A stretch of DNA of 22,058 nucleotides from Chloroflexota bacterium (GCA_010092805.1 JAADYY010000366.1:1-22058), one strand, 5' to 3'. Shown: positions 10,368-18,184, counted from the first letter of the stretch. Numbers and translations are program-made. Notes: generated by a model not told the origin, from the sequence alone.

Positions 10368-11474
10368 ATGCGCCCACAAGCAGTTATGGCTGGCTTGATT
10401 GCCGCTGTTTTCCTGGCAACAGTCACGTTTAAGGCGGACTCACCTGCCCTGGCTGAGACGCTGCTCCAGACCACACCGCCGTTGAACGGCATCAACATCT
10501 ACTTCACCGAAGCGCAGGACGAAGCCAGCCGCTTCGACCGCTCCACCGATGGTCTTTCGCGCTTTGCCGGGCTGCTCCAACAGCTTGGGGCCAACCTCTT
10601 CACGCTCGAATGGCGCACGGGGTTCCCAATGGACGCCGACCTCATCGTCATCGCGGGGCCGAGGCAGGACTTTTCCCCAGATCAAGAAGCGCGCCTATGG
10701 TCATACATGAACAACAATGGTCGCGTGCTGATGTTGGCAGATGCTTTCGTGACCACTGGGCGCGGTGGCGGCGGTGTGCTGGCCCTCAACAGCGGTATTT
10801 TTGAGCTGATGTGGGCCGACTTGGGGCTGCGGGCGCGCGACGAAGTTATCGTCACCGAAATCGTCCAGGAGATCACCGAACCCGCCCCTGATGGGAGCGA
10901 GGAAGCGCCAACGACGACCGAAACCGGCACGCTCGCGGCAGATCTGATCACAACGAATATTGCGACGGCACATCCGGTCGTCAACGGTCTGGCGCAAGGG
11001 CTGGCTTTCTTCGAGGCGCGCCCGTTGGAAGTGGATGCCTCGCCGCAGCGTTTCACCGCGACGCCTCTGGTGTTCACCGATACGCGCTTTTACGGCGAGA
11101 CGGATTACGGTACTTTCCTCAATACAGGCGAGTACAACTTCGACATCGGCATCGATTTGGCACCCGGCGCACTGACGCTGGCCGCCGCCCTGGAAAATCC
11201 CGACAGCGGTGTACGGATCGTGTTGGTGGGCGACCGCGAATTTGCCACCAACGGCAGCGGGCTGGCTTCGTCACCACCCAGCAGTGGATCGTTCATCTAC
11301 CCGGACAACGTCCGCTTCTTGCTCAATGCGGTGACCTGGCTGGTGGATACCGAGGCGCTCGATCCGACGTTTGCGACCCCGGCACCGACCGCAACCGCAA
11401 CGATCACGCCGTCGCCGACGCCAACCAACACACCCACAACCGAGCCGACCCCAACGCCAGCGGAAGCGTCTTGA
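10368..11474 (+). CDS. Secreted protein with GldG/DUF4350-like domain and Thr/Pro-rich tail
   Basis: A 368-residue exported protein of unknown function. Residues 1-29 form a signal peptide (hydrophobic AVMAGLIAAVFLATV, likely cleavage after ALA). About 40-330 resembles the GldG/DUF4350 type of Rossmann-like domain: a sensed value such as DADLIVIAGPRQDFSPDQEARL, then WSYMNNNGRVLMLAD, and a final LLNAVTWLVD helix. This assignment is by pattern and only moderate. The last 34 residues (335-368) are almost all Thr, Pro, Ala and Ser with Thr-Pro repeats, a spacer style common in Chloroflexota surface proteins. ATG 10368 is preferred over GTG 10359, because AGAAAGAG lies 8 bases before it. No ABC transporter, the usual GldG partner, is adjacent. 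A related gene follows after 58 bases. Confidence 0.65.
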   Translation: MRPQAVMAGLIAAVFLATVTFKADSPALAETLLQTTPPLNGINIYFTEAQDEASRFDRSTDGLSRFAGLLQQLGANLFTLEWRTGFPMDADLIVIAGPRQDFSPDQEARLWSYMNNNGRVLMLADAFVTTGRGGGGVLALNSGIFELMWADLGLRARDEVIVTEIVQEITEPAPDGSEEAPTTTETGTLAADLITTNIATAHPVVNGLAQGLAFFEARPLEVDASPQRFTATPLVFTDTRFYGETDYGTFLNTGEYNFDIGIDLAPGALTLAAALENPDSGVRIVLVGDREFATNGSGLASSPPSSGSFIYPDNVRFLLNAVTWLVDTEALDPTFATPAPTATATITPSPTPTNTPTTEPTPTPAEAS

Positions 11475-11532
11475 CGCGCTTTGGAACCGGTCAAAAAGCG
11501 AGCCAACCAACGCTTTGGGGGGGTTACCGCTC

Positions 11533-13188
11533 ATGCGTGTCTTCAGTCTGCTGATTGTCGGCCTGTGCGGGCTGCTTCTGATGCTGACCCCAGCGGCGGG
11601 TCAGGGTCAGGAGCAGCCGCTCGTCGTCTTCGTTGAAGAACGCGAACTGCAAATGGCGTCGGTGACGGACAGCGGCATTGATGGCTTAACGCGGCTGGCA
11701 CAAACGTTCACTGACCTGGGCGCGCGCACACGCTTTGTCCGCCTGCGTGACCCCTTGCCAGACGAGACGCAGGTGATCGTGCTGGTGCGGCCCCGACGTC
11801 GCCTGCCTGAAGCGTTTCTGGCCCGCATCTGGAAACAAGTGGAACAAGGCGCTAATCTGCTGCTCGCGCTTGATCCACCTGGGCATGTCGGCACCAACAC
11901 GGAAACGGTCGGCAGCGGCCTGGATACCCTGATGACGCTCGACTATGGGATTGGGTTGCAGGATGGTTTTGTCGCCACCACCAGCTTCACCACCCTCACC
12001 GCACAAGATCTGGTGACCAGCTTCTTGCGCGTTAGCCCGGAAATCAACAATCACCCGGTCATCGAGCCGCTGATCACCTACGATGTGCCGCTTCAGGTCT
12101 GGGGTGCGCGGCATCTGCGCGTCGAACCGTTTGGGCCAGACACAACCGCATTTCCACTGTTATTCGCCGAACCCGTCTTCGCCGAAAACGACAACATCTT
12201 TCGCAATCAAAATCCGCTGCCGCTTGAACTCAACATCGGCAGCGATGATCAGGGCCGCTTGATCATCGGGGCGCTGGGTGAAAACGAGCGCACGGGTACA
12301 CGCCTGGCCCTGCTTGCGGACGGCGAAATGGTGCAAAATGCTTATGGGTTTGGCCGTATTCCCGCATCCGTCACACCGGAGCACCCCGGCAACGTCGTTT
12401 TTGCCCAGCGGCTGGCCGCCTGGCTCCTAGAGCTGCCGCAGTCTGCCTGGCCGGAACTGCTGCCGCGCTTCACCTGGCTCAGACTCGATGGCCTGGATGA
12501 CGACTGGAATCCAGCGCTGCAACCGACCCTCAACCCCGCCAGCGATGCCTCGATTCTCGCCCTGAGCCTCCAGCAAGTCCGTGCCTTTCGCAACGAGGAT
12601 TTTCTCTATCTGCTGATCGACACGGCAACATCCCCGAATCCAAATGTACAAGTGGTCTTCGGTTTCGACTCACGCGGCGCGGGGGCAGCCGATACAATCG
12701 TCGTGGCCAACCGCGACCGTATCTATATCCAACCCGAAGCGGGTGCGCAGATCTCAATTCCTGATGCCGCTTTCGTCATCGCCGACTCAATTGAGCTGCG
12801 CCTGCCGTTGCGCGTGACGGGCATCAGCTCGCGGATTCCGTCGCTGTGCCTCAACAGCGCGCGGGAACTTGCCTTCCCCACCCCGCCGGACTGCATCGAG
12901 TCGGTCGCCGTGACTTCCATCGGAGAAAACGATCCAGCGGCCATCCGGTTTGAGAGTGACCTGCTTGTGACTGTGATCAGCACCTCGCGGATCAACCTGC
13001 GCAACGGGCCAGGTACCAACTTCGGCGTGATCACCACCATCCCGAACGGGCGGGTGTTCGCCGCCGTTGGGCGCGATGCGGCTGGCGAGTGGATTCAGGT
13101 ACAGAACGCACGCTATCAGGGCTGGATCGCGTCGTTTTTGCTGGCACCTAACGGGGATTTGCAATCACTGCCCGTTGCGACAGAGTAG
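11533..13188 (+). CDS. Secreted GldG-like protein with CBM9-like region and C-terminal SH3b domain
   Basis: A 551-residue exported protein. A signal peptide (1-23, cleavage near AAG) is followed by a region (about 28-300) that resembles the upstream protein: the same order of a DGLTRLAQTFTDLGA helix, a DxxVIVLVRPRR strand, a GANLLLALD strand and a final AAWLLEL helix. So the two look like paralogs. Residues about 317-430, beginning WLRLDGLDDDWNP, resemble CBM9-like/DOMON beta domains of exported proteins. Residues 478-538 form a bacterial SH3 (SH3b) domain, with INLRNGPGTNFGVI, GEWIQVQ and GWIASFLL. SH3b domains often bind cell wall. The start ATG 11533 is preferred over the longer in-frame extension to 11371, which would be the Thr/Pro tail of the previous gene read out of frame. 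Function unknown; probably a wall- or surface-bound protein. Confidence 0.7.
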   Translation: MRVFSLLIVGLCGLLLMLTPAAGQGQEQPLVVFVEERELQMASVTDSGIDGLTRLAQTFTDLGARTRFVRLRDPLPDETQVIVLVRPRRRLPEAFLARIWKQVEQGANLLLALDPPGHVGTNTETVGSGLDTLMTLDYGIGLQDGFVATTSFTTLTAQDLVTSFLRVSPEINNHPVIEPLITYDVPLQVWGARHLRVEPFGPDTTAFPLLFAEPVFAENDNIFRNQNPLPLELNIGSDDQGRLIIGALGENERTGTRLALLADGEMVQNAYGFGRIPASVTPEHPGNVVFAQRLAAWLLELPQSAWPELLPRFTWLRLDGLDDDWNPALQPTLNPASDASILALSLQQVRAFRNEDFLYLLIDTATSPNPNVQVVFGFDSRGAGAADTIVVANRDRIYIQPEAGAQISIPDAAFVIADSIELRLPLRVTGISSRIPSLCLNSARELAFPTPPDCIESVAVTSIGENDPAAIRFESDLLVTVISTSRINLRNGPGTNFGVITTIPNGRVFAAVGRDAAGEWIQVQNARYQGWIASFLLAPNGDLQSLPVATE

Positions 13189-13192
13189 CGCA

Positions 13193-14425
13193 TCAGTCAT
13201 CGTCTCGCGGTGACGGGTCGGGGTGCTGCACACGGTTCCGGCGGATGAGCGCCGGGCCGTAAATGACGATGAGCCGCAACGGGCGGATCAGATAGTACAG
13301 GAATGACAGCGCACGCGGCAGCTTGATCACACCGCGATCCTGCGCGTTGGGATGCAGCCGACGCAGCAGCACCGCGCCCACATGCCGCAGGTATCGCAGC
13401 CGTGTGCGTCGATCCTCGATGATGCGCAAGTGCAGCAGGTAACGCCTGAGTTCCTGCGCTGATTTAGGGTGGCTCGCAAACAGATCACGACGCAACTGCG
13501 GAATCAGCCGCTGCACCACCCGGTCAGCAGTGATCAGCCGCACAATTTCATCTGGTAGGGGCACAGCGAGCACATCACGCGCAAGCCCGATCCCAAGCAG
13601 CATCACACGCATCATCTGCAGCCGCCGTGCTTCCTCGAGCGTTGCTGACCAATCGAAATCGGGGGATGTGCGCAGCAGTTCGGCGATGTCGCAGAGCCAA
13701 GCGAGTTTGCTCCACAAATGCCGAAAGCCGTGCCCACACAGATACAGTAAGTAGGCTTCTGGGCGGGGTGCGAGCGCGCTTAAGCCGAAGTAATCGAAGG
13801 TCTGGGCATCGCGCCATAGCAGATCCGGCGCAGCCAACGCGCCGTAATGACGCGGGGCCAGCCGCCAATGCACCTCAACGCCCACACTGCGATCTGCATC
13901 GACAAAGCGGTAATGATACTCCGTGCGCACATATTCCGTGCTGGGCGTGTAGTCCGCATCAAGCGTTAGGTCGAGTGATTGCAGCCGCGCTAGCGCCACC
14001 ACGAGATCCCGCTCATGAATCACGACATCCAAATCGGCATAATCGCGCAACGCGAGATTGCCGTATGCCATCAGCGCGAGCACTGGCCCTTTGATCGGCA
14101 GCACCGGCACCGGCGCAAAGATCCGCAGCAGCTTGAGCAGTTCGCCGCTGAGTTGCAGCGCGCGGCGGGTGTTTTGCGCTTGGGCCGCCGCCAGTTGAGA
14201 CAGCACCACCTCAGATACCCGCTCCGGGCACACCGCGCGCAAACTTCGATTGAGCAGCGGCCCCACTGCGTGGCGCTGCGCCAGATCTTGCAGATACACC
14301 CAATCGAGCGGCGCATCGAGCAGCGCGGTAATTCGATCTGCGATGGCAGGGGGCACATCAATCCGCGCGCAGCACACCAGCAGTTCGTCTTCAGGTCGCG
14401 CGAATATCGCCATACCGGGGAGCAC
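13193..14425 (-). CDS. Nucleotidyltransferase family protein (NTP_transf_5 type)
   Basis: A protein of about 410 residues and last gene of the minus-strand cassette. The diagnostic segment is LPIKGPVLALMAYGN (109-123), then LRDYADLDVVI (126-136) with Asp131 and Asp133 as the predicted metal ligands of a polymerase-beta-like nucleotidyltransferase fold, and EVHW at 184-187. This matches the uncharacterised nucleotidyltransferase family PF14907, found in some lasso peptide clusters and in surface-polysaccharide loci; a role in modifying a phosphorylated peptide or sugar is only an inference. The start is uncertain: GTG 14425 or ATG 14413; neither has a clear ribosome site. It is 57 bases after the kinase stop codon and in the same frame. 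Its stop codon is 4 bases from that of the convergent gene at 13188. Confidence 0.75.
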   Translation of the reverse strand: MLPGMAIFARPEDELLVCCARIDVPPAIADRITALLDAPLDWVYLQDLAQRHAVGPLLNRSLRAVCPERVSEVVLSQLAAAQAQNTRRALQLSGELLKLLRIFAPVPVLPIKGPVLALMAYGNLALRDYADLDVVIHERDLVVALARLQSLDLTLDADYTPSTEYVRTEYHYRFVDADRSVGVEVHWRLAPRHYGALAAPDLLWRDAQTFDYFGLSALAPRPEAYLLYLCGHGFRHLWSKLAWLCDIAELLRTSPDFDWSATLEEARRLQMMRVMLLGIGLARDVLAVPLPDEIVRLITADRVVQRLIPQLRRDLFASHPKSAQELRRYLLHLRIIEDRRTRLRYLRHVGAVLLRRLHPNAQDRGVIKLPRALSFLYYLIRPLRLIVIYGPALIRRNRVQHPDPSPRDDD

Positions 14426-14482
14426 TTACAGCAGCGCGAGCGTCGTCAGATCACGTTCGACCACTGCAGCCAAGTCGTTCAG

Positions 14483-15346
14483 TTAGGCCAAACCCCAGCG
14501 CCGCCGCAGCCGCCGAATCGTCACATTGCCAGCGACCTGCGCGCCGGCGCGCAGGTGCTGCGCTAACGCCGGTTTGGAGTGCCCTAAATTCGCATAGGGC
14601 GGTGCATTGAAATACCAATGCACCAGCACTTCTTTCACCGCATCCTGGAGACTGAGCGGCTCGATCATCGGCTGGTCGCCGAAGCCCAGCACATAGAGCG
14701 TGTGCAGCGGCAGCATCCCATCAGCGAAGCCGCCGCGCAGACGTTGGGTTCGTTTTTCGATCTGGCTGTAGACGCGCGGCAGTTGATCCGGCACTGCCCC
14801 CAGCGAGACCAACGCATCTGGCCACAGCTTGATCTGCGGCACGGCGGGCAGCACCAGCGGCATTGCATCGTCGGCAACGACCATCGTCAATGCATCATCG
14901 GTGATGAGCGGGTAGCCGCGCGTTTGCATGAACGCTGCCAGGGTCGATTTGCCCCACCCTGAGGCCCCAACGAAGCCGACCGCAAATCCGTTGACGGCGA
15001 CCGCGCTGGCATGGAGCAAAAACAGCCCCCGTTGGTACAGCAGCATATTGAAAGCGACGGTGACCGTCAGGTTGGTGAGCAGCGCATTTTCGACGTTAGG
15101 CACCGGACTCAACATGATCTCGCGGCCATCACGCACCACGACAGTGCCCACCACATCCCATGCAATGCAGGCCATTTGTGGGTAAAACGTCCACTGACCG
15201 TTCACCCACTGCACATCAGCGGGCATGGCCCCATGATCATCGATGCGAATCGTCACATCGGGCGCGGGGAAGGGGTCAACCGGGGTCAGCTCTGGCAACT
15301 GAAGCTCCGATTGGATGTTGAGACCATGAGACACATAAAAATACAT
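14483..15346 (-). CDS. HprK-like P-loop serine kinase family protein
   Basis: A 287-residue protein resembling the HPr kinase/phosphorylase C-terminal fold. The N-terminus (MYFYVSHGLNIQSELQLPEL) is the usual opening of the HprK-related kinases found in RiPP and EPS loci. Walker A is GASGWGKST (127-135, Lys133), preceded by LLHASAVAVNG, a strand-turn typical of the family, and followed by the acidic LITDDALT (147-154). HprK-like kinases in lasso clusters (PadeK of paeninodin) phosphorylate the precursor peptide C-terminus; the substrate here is unknown. ATG 15346 is preferred over ATG 15370, since a GGAGGGGGCGG stretch lies upstream and the protein starts directly with the family consensus; the longer start adds eight Gly-rich residues. 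It lies after a 140-base gap following the B2-like gene. Confidence 0.75.
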   Translation of the reverse strand: MYFYVSHGLNIQSELQLPELTPVDPFPAPDVTIRIDDHGAMPADVQWVNGQWTFYPQMACIAWDVVGTVVVRDGREIMLSPVPNVENALLTNLTVTVAFNMLLYQRGLFLLHASAVAVNGFAVGFVGASGWGKSTLAAFMQTRGYPLITDDALTMVVADDAMPLVLPAVPQIKLWPDALVSLGAVPDQLPRVYSQIEKRTQRLRGGFADGMLPLHTLYVLGFGDQPMIEPLSLQDAVKEVLVHWYFNAPPYANLGHSKPALAQHLRAGAQVAGNVTIRRLRRRWGLA

Positions 15347-15410
15347 GAACGCGCCGCCCCCTCCGACCATCCAGCATGCGTTTGCTGGCCGCTGTTCGCA
15401 AGCAAGGATA

Positions 15411-15440
15411 GCAGCATTTCCCGGAAAACTACAAGCCTCA
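15411..15440 (-). promoter_or_regulatory. Weak promoter candidate upstream of the HprK-like gene
   Basis: On the minus strand TTGTAG is followed after 18 bases by TATCCT, within the 140-base gap between the B2-like and kinase genes. Only three and four of six bases fit the consensus, so this may be chance. If real, the kinase and nucleotidyltransferase could be transcribed separately from the PqqD and B2 genes. Confidence 0.2.
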
Positions 15441-15486
15441 CTGCTACCCTACCCATTCAAAACTCAAACTGTGTGTTTGGCAACCA

Positions 15487-15939
15487 TCAAGTGAAATTGT
15501 TAAGGTTTTTCAGTTCGCGGAGCGGCAGCAGTTGATAACGCGCCAAATCCGGCAACTGCCCGATCACCACGCGCGAGTCGCTTATAACCCAGGCATGAGC
15601 CAGCAAGCGCCCATCGCCGCCGTACACAACGCCAATTCGGAGATCCGAAATCTGCCCGCGCCGCGCCAACATCGCCTGCGCCGCCAACGCCTGTGGTAAG
15701 CAAGTCGCGCGCGGCACACCACGCTGCGCACGCTTGATCGCCAACATCAACTGATCCACCCGTTTCGAATCAAGCGCGGCTGCACGGCGGATGTGCGTCA
15801 TACGCGACAGCAGCGCCCACCACCGCCGGAATGGCAGCCCCCAAATCATCACCTGAATGAGCCACAACACTAGATAAGCTTCCAGCAGATACCCTCGCTC
15901 GGCTGCGGACAACCGAGTGACTTTATAAAGCGGATTCAC
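15487..15939 (-). CDS. Lasso-peptide-B2-like transglutaminase-fold protein
   Basis: A 150-residue protein of the lasso peptide biosynthesis B2 family (Transglut_core3 type). The catalytic cysteine is in ATCLPQALAAQAML (Cys80), the histidine in AHAWV (His115), and an acidic partner lies in DSR (Asp121 is the closest). The N-terminal hydrophobic stretch AYLVLWLIQVMIWGLPF (21-37) and the helix before Cys80 match family members, which cleave the leader peptide of lasso precursors together with the PqqD-like B1 protein. Length is typical. It overlaps the stop of the PqqD-like gene by 4 bases (ATGA on the minus strand), so both are co-translated. That coupling is like B1-B2 pairs in lasso clusters. 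Confidence 0.8.
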   Translation of the reverse strand: MNPLYKVTRLSAAERGYLLEAYLVLWLIQVMIWGLPFRRWWALLSRMTHIRRAAALDSKRVDQLMLAIKRAQRGVPRATCLPQALAAQAMLARRGQISDLRIGVVYGGDGRLLAHAWVISDSRVVIGQLPDLARYQLLPLRELKNLNNFT

Positions 15940-16217
15940 GGTTCCGTGACCTTGATCAGCCCCTGCGCGGCCATATCATCCAACAGCTCAAGAATGTCGC
16001 GTTCGCAGCGTTCCGGCTCCACATCGTAGGCCACCAACACCGCCGCACAGATTCCACGAACTGCCTGCGGCTGTTGCAGCAGCTTCCACACATACGCCCC
16101 CACCGGAGTAAGGCCATAGTAAACACCGTTCTGCAAGTTGAGAATCGCGATTTCGTCGGCCAAATCGGTTGATACTTGATTGTCCGCCGCTACCACTGTT
16201 GAATCCAACGAGATCAT
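15936..16217 (-). CDS. PqqD family peptide chaperone (RRE domain, lasso B1-like)
   Basis: A 93-residue stand-alone PqqD-like protein and first gene of the minus-strand cassette. Family signature LNLQNGVYYGLTPVGAYVWKLL spans residues 27-47, followed by the helices about 52-90 of the winged-helix fold. PqqD-like RRE proteins bind the leader of a RiPP precursor and present it to processing enzymes. The start ATG 16217 follows an AAAGGGG stretch about 12 bases upstream (a little long) and is close to a TATAAT box (16247-16252, minus strand), so the transcript would have a very short leader. It is 4 bases overlapping with the B2-like gene. This is the only recognisable peptide-binding element in the cassette. 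Confidence 0.8.
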   Translation of the reverse strand: MISLDSTVVAADNQVSTDLADEIAILNLQNGVYYGLTPVGAYVWKLLQQPQAVRGICAAVLVAYDVEPERCERDILELLDDMAAQGLIKVTEP

Positions 16218-16246
16218 GGCAACAATCCGCCCCTTTCCAGCAGTGT

Positions 16247-16252
16247 ATTATA
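16247..16252 (-). promoter_or_regulatory. -10 box for the minus-strand cassette
   Basis: TATAAT read on the minus strand, about 30 bases before the PqqD-like ATG. No good -35 hexamer is visible at 16-18 bases. The resulting leader would begin close to the ribosome site. Together with the plus-strand box at 16330 it makes this a divergent promoter region. Confidence 0.5.
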
Positions 16253-16329
16253 GCGCACGTCGCCAGTTTGCTCCGCCCTCAGTGTACCGCGAAGCGCTCG
16301 TTCTTAAAGCGCAGATCATACGGGCTGGC

Positions 16330-16335
16330 TATAAT
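16330..16335 (+). promoter_or_regulatory. -10 box for the DUF3352-like gene pair
   Basis: TATAAT on the plus strand, about 63 bases before ATG 16398. No convincing -35 at 17 bases (TTAAAG is 20 bases upstream). The matching minus-strand box lies 77 bases away, so the two divergent units may share a regulator-binding region between 16253 and 16329. Confidence 0.5.
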
Positions 16336-16387
16336 GGTCATAGTAATTTTATGCGCCGCGCAGATCAAGGCGCGCGAGTGCTTAGCC

Positions 16388-16394
16388 AAAGGAG
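16388..16394 (+). promoter_or_regulatory. Ribosome binding site AAAGGAG
   Basis: AAAGGAG sits 3 bases before ATG 16398, a short but strong site that fixes the start of the first DUF3352-like gene. Confidence 0.65.
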
Positions 16395-16397
16395 TCC

Positions 16398-18149
16398 ATG
16401 TTGACCAAGAAACGCCTCCTTCTGTTCGTGCTGTTACTGGCATTGACTACAGGCGGCTTGACCGCAACGGCCACCCCCATCGACAATCTGACGACGCTAG
16501 CCGACCATTTCCCTGAAGAAACCGTGATGTTTCTTTCGGTGCGCACCGATGACGGCTACATTGGTGCCCTCGACGAGCTGTTGAACCGCTTGAGCCAAAC
16601 TGCCCCCGATTTGATCCCACCAGTGGGCCTCGATTTTCTGCTGGACGCGGCGGCGTTCGAACTCACAGGCGAGGGTTTTGCGACGGGCATTCGCCCCTGG
16701 CTGGGCGATTCGCTGGCGGTTGGCCTGACTTCGGCGGATTTCATGACAGCGCCGACCGAGTTCCCCGGCTTTCTGCTGGCGGTCGAAATCGATGACCGGG
16801 GCGCTGCCGAAGCTTTCGTCGAAGATCTGTTGGCCCAAGGGCCAGCTTTCGGCGCGCCGACAACCACCGGAGATTTCACCATCTACCCCATTGGCGATCC
16901 GCTGGCGCTCGCACTCAGCGATGAGGTGCTGCTGATCGGCCTGAGCGAGGATCTGCCACTCAGTGCATCGGCGGATACCCTGGCCGACAATGCCGATTTT
17001 GGCGCGGTGTTCGGCGCGCTCCCCAACGACAGCTATAATGTCGCGCTCTACATCAATCAAACGGAACTGCAACAGGCCAATACCGAACTGCTGCGCGAGC
17101 AAGGGCTATCGAACCCTTTCCTGGAACTCTCGCAAGATCTCATCGGCGCGCAAGCGTTGGGCTTCACGATCCTGGGCGGCGACTCGCTGACCATCGATGC
17201 CGTCACAATTTTTAATTTCGACGCTTACGAGGACATCGGGATCCCGCTCAACTTCGATCTCCCGGCTGCCTCGCTGGACTTCGCAGCCAATATCCCGGCG
17301 AACGCGAGTTTCGTGCTCCAAGCCACCGATTTCGGCCCCTCGACCCAGACTGGGATCGAGGCGTTCCACGCTTTCGCCGATTTGATTACGGAGAGCGGCG
17401 GGCTGGGATCGGCGTTGGGCTTCGATGCCATCGATCCGTTTGCAGCGCGCGAATTGAATGCCTTCGACCTCGGCGTGCTGCTCGATGGCCTCAACATCGG
17501 GTTCGCTGGGTTGACAGGGCTGAACCTGGAGCGTGAGTTCCTGCCGTTGTTCACGGGTGATTACGCTCTTTTCATGCAACTGCTGCCCGATGCCGACCTG
17601 CAAGTTTTGCCCAGCCTGGGGATCGTCTCCGAGACCAGTGATCCCGTCGCGGCGAGCGGGGTCTTCAACCAGTTGGTGAACGCGCTGGATGCTTACAGTT
17701 CGGACGTTGCCATCGGCAATATCGGTGATGCCAAAACCGCCGTCCTCCCCTGGCTGACCGACATATTTGAAACGGTCGAGTTCTTGCGGGTGCCTTCACT
17801 GGATCTGATGCTGGCTACTGATCTGGATCGCTTTGCCTTCGGCACACGCGACGCGATTACCGCCATCTTCGACAGGGCGGAGATGCTGGCTGATGATGCC
17901 GACTTCAGCGCCGCCAGCCAACACTTCTTGGCCGGCACGCAGCAGATCGGCTATGTCGGCATGGATCCGATCATTGATCTGTTAGATGAACTGGCCGCAA
18001 CCAGCCTATCAGCGCGCCAGGCCGAAGATCTCGCGGAGGCGGCGGCAGTGCTCGACCTGATCGAAAGCGCTTCGTTCACCGGCATCACCAATGCCGACGT
18101 TAGTGTCGTCCGTGCCGTGCTCACTCTCAATCTCGTTGAGGCCGAATAG
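16398..18149 (+). CDS. Secreted DUF3352-family-like protein, paralog 1
   Basis: A 583-residue exported acidic protein of unknown function. A signal peptide (MLTKKRLLLFVLLLALTTGG, cleavage near residue 26, no lipobox cysteine) is followed by DNLTTLADHFPEETVMFLSV, the DUF3352 opening. Alternating strands and helices then follow, including WLGDSLAVGL, a strand-helix segment with RGAAEAFVEDLL, and DEVLLIGLSED. The C-terminus ends in LIESASFTGI and a beta strand. The same pieces occur in the same order in the next gene, so the two are tandem paralogs. Very few Cys and no catalytic motif are visible. DUF3352 proteins are exported and uncharacterised in Chloroflexota, Cyanobacteria and Actinobacteria. 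It is probably co-transcribed with its paralog, 35 bases downstream. Confidence 0.7.
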   Translation: MLTKKRLLLFVLLLALTTGGLTATATPIDNLTTLADHFPEETVMFLSVRTDDGYIGALDELLNRLSQTAPDLIPPVGLDFLLDAAAFELTGEGFATGIRPWLGDSLAVGLTSADFMTAPTEFPGFLLAVEIDDRGAAEAFVEDLLAQGPAFGAPTTTGDFTIYPIGDPLALALSDEVLLIGLSEDLPLSASADTLADNADFGAVFGALPNDSYNVALYINQTELQQANTELLREQGLSNPFLELSQDLIGAQALGFTILGGDSLTIDAVTIFNFDAYEDIGIPLNFDLPAASLDFAANIPANASFVLQATDFGPSTQTGIEAFHAFADLITESGGLGSALGFDAIDPFAARELNAFDLGVLLDGLNIGFAGLTGLNLEREFLPLFTGDYALFMQLLPDADLQVLPSLGIVSETSDPVAASGVFNQLVNALDAYSSDVAIGNIGDAKTAVLPWLTDIFETVEFLRVPSLDLMLATDLDRFAFGTRDAITAIFDRAEMLADDADFSAASQHFLAGTQQIGYVGMDPIIDLLDELAATSLSARQAEDLAEAAAVLDLIESASFTGITNADVSVVRAVLTLNLVEAE

Positions 18150-18168
18150 TTGACGGTTTAGCACATCG

Positions 18169-18174
18169 AAAGGA
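18169..18174 (+). promoter_or_regulatory. Ribosome binding site that supports a TTG start
   Basis: AAAGGA lies about 10 bases before TTG 18185 in the 35-base gap after the first paralog. There is no ATG at a proper distance, and translation from this TTG gives a full signal peptide. Confidence 0.6.
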
Positions 18175-18184
18175 ATCAAAAACC

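Noticed and set aside
11391..11460. Repetitive Thr/Pro codons as a possible DNA repeat array
   Set aside because: The repetition is at protein level (Thr-Pro spacer); the codons vary and there is no regular unit or spacer as in a CRISPR or VNTR array.
11371..11532. Longer start of the SH3b protein
   Set aside because: The added residues are Arg/Pro-rich, which is the Thr/Pro repeat coding region of the previous gene read in another frame. The ATG at 11533 gives a signal peptide.
15286..15456. 56-codon minus-strand frame as a possible lasso precursor between the B2-like and kinase genes
   Set aside because: It overlaps the kinase start, has no YxxPxL-type leader motif, no acidic residue at ring positions 7-9 after a Thr at -2, and no good ribosome site.
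15465..15479. CAAAC / GTTTG inverted repeat downstream of the B2-like gene
   Set aside because: Only a 5-bp AT-rich stem; too weak to call a terminator.
16218..16397. Small ORFs in the divergent promoter region as possible precursor peptides
   Set aside because: The minus-strand frames are about 20-23 codons, lack a leader motif, and overlap the promoter boxes.
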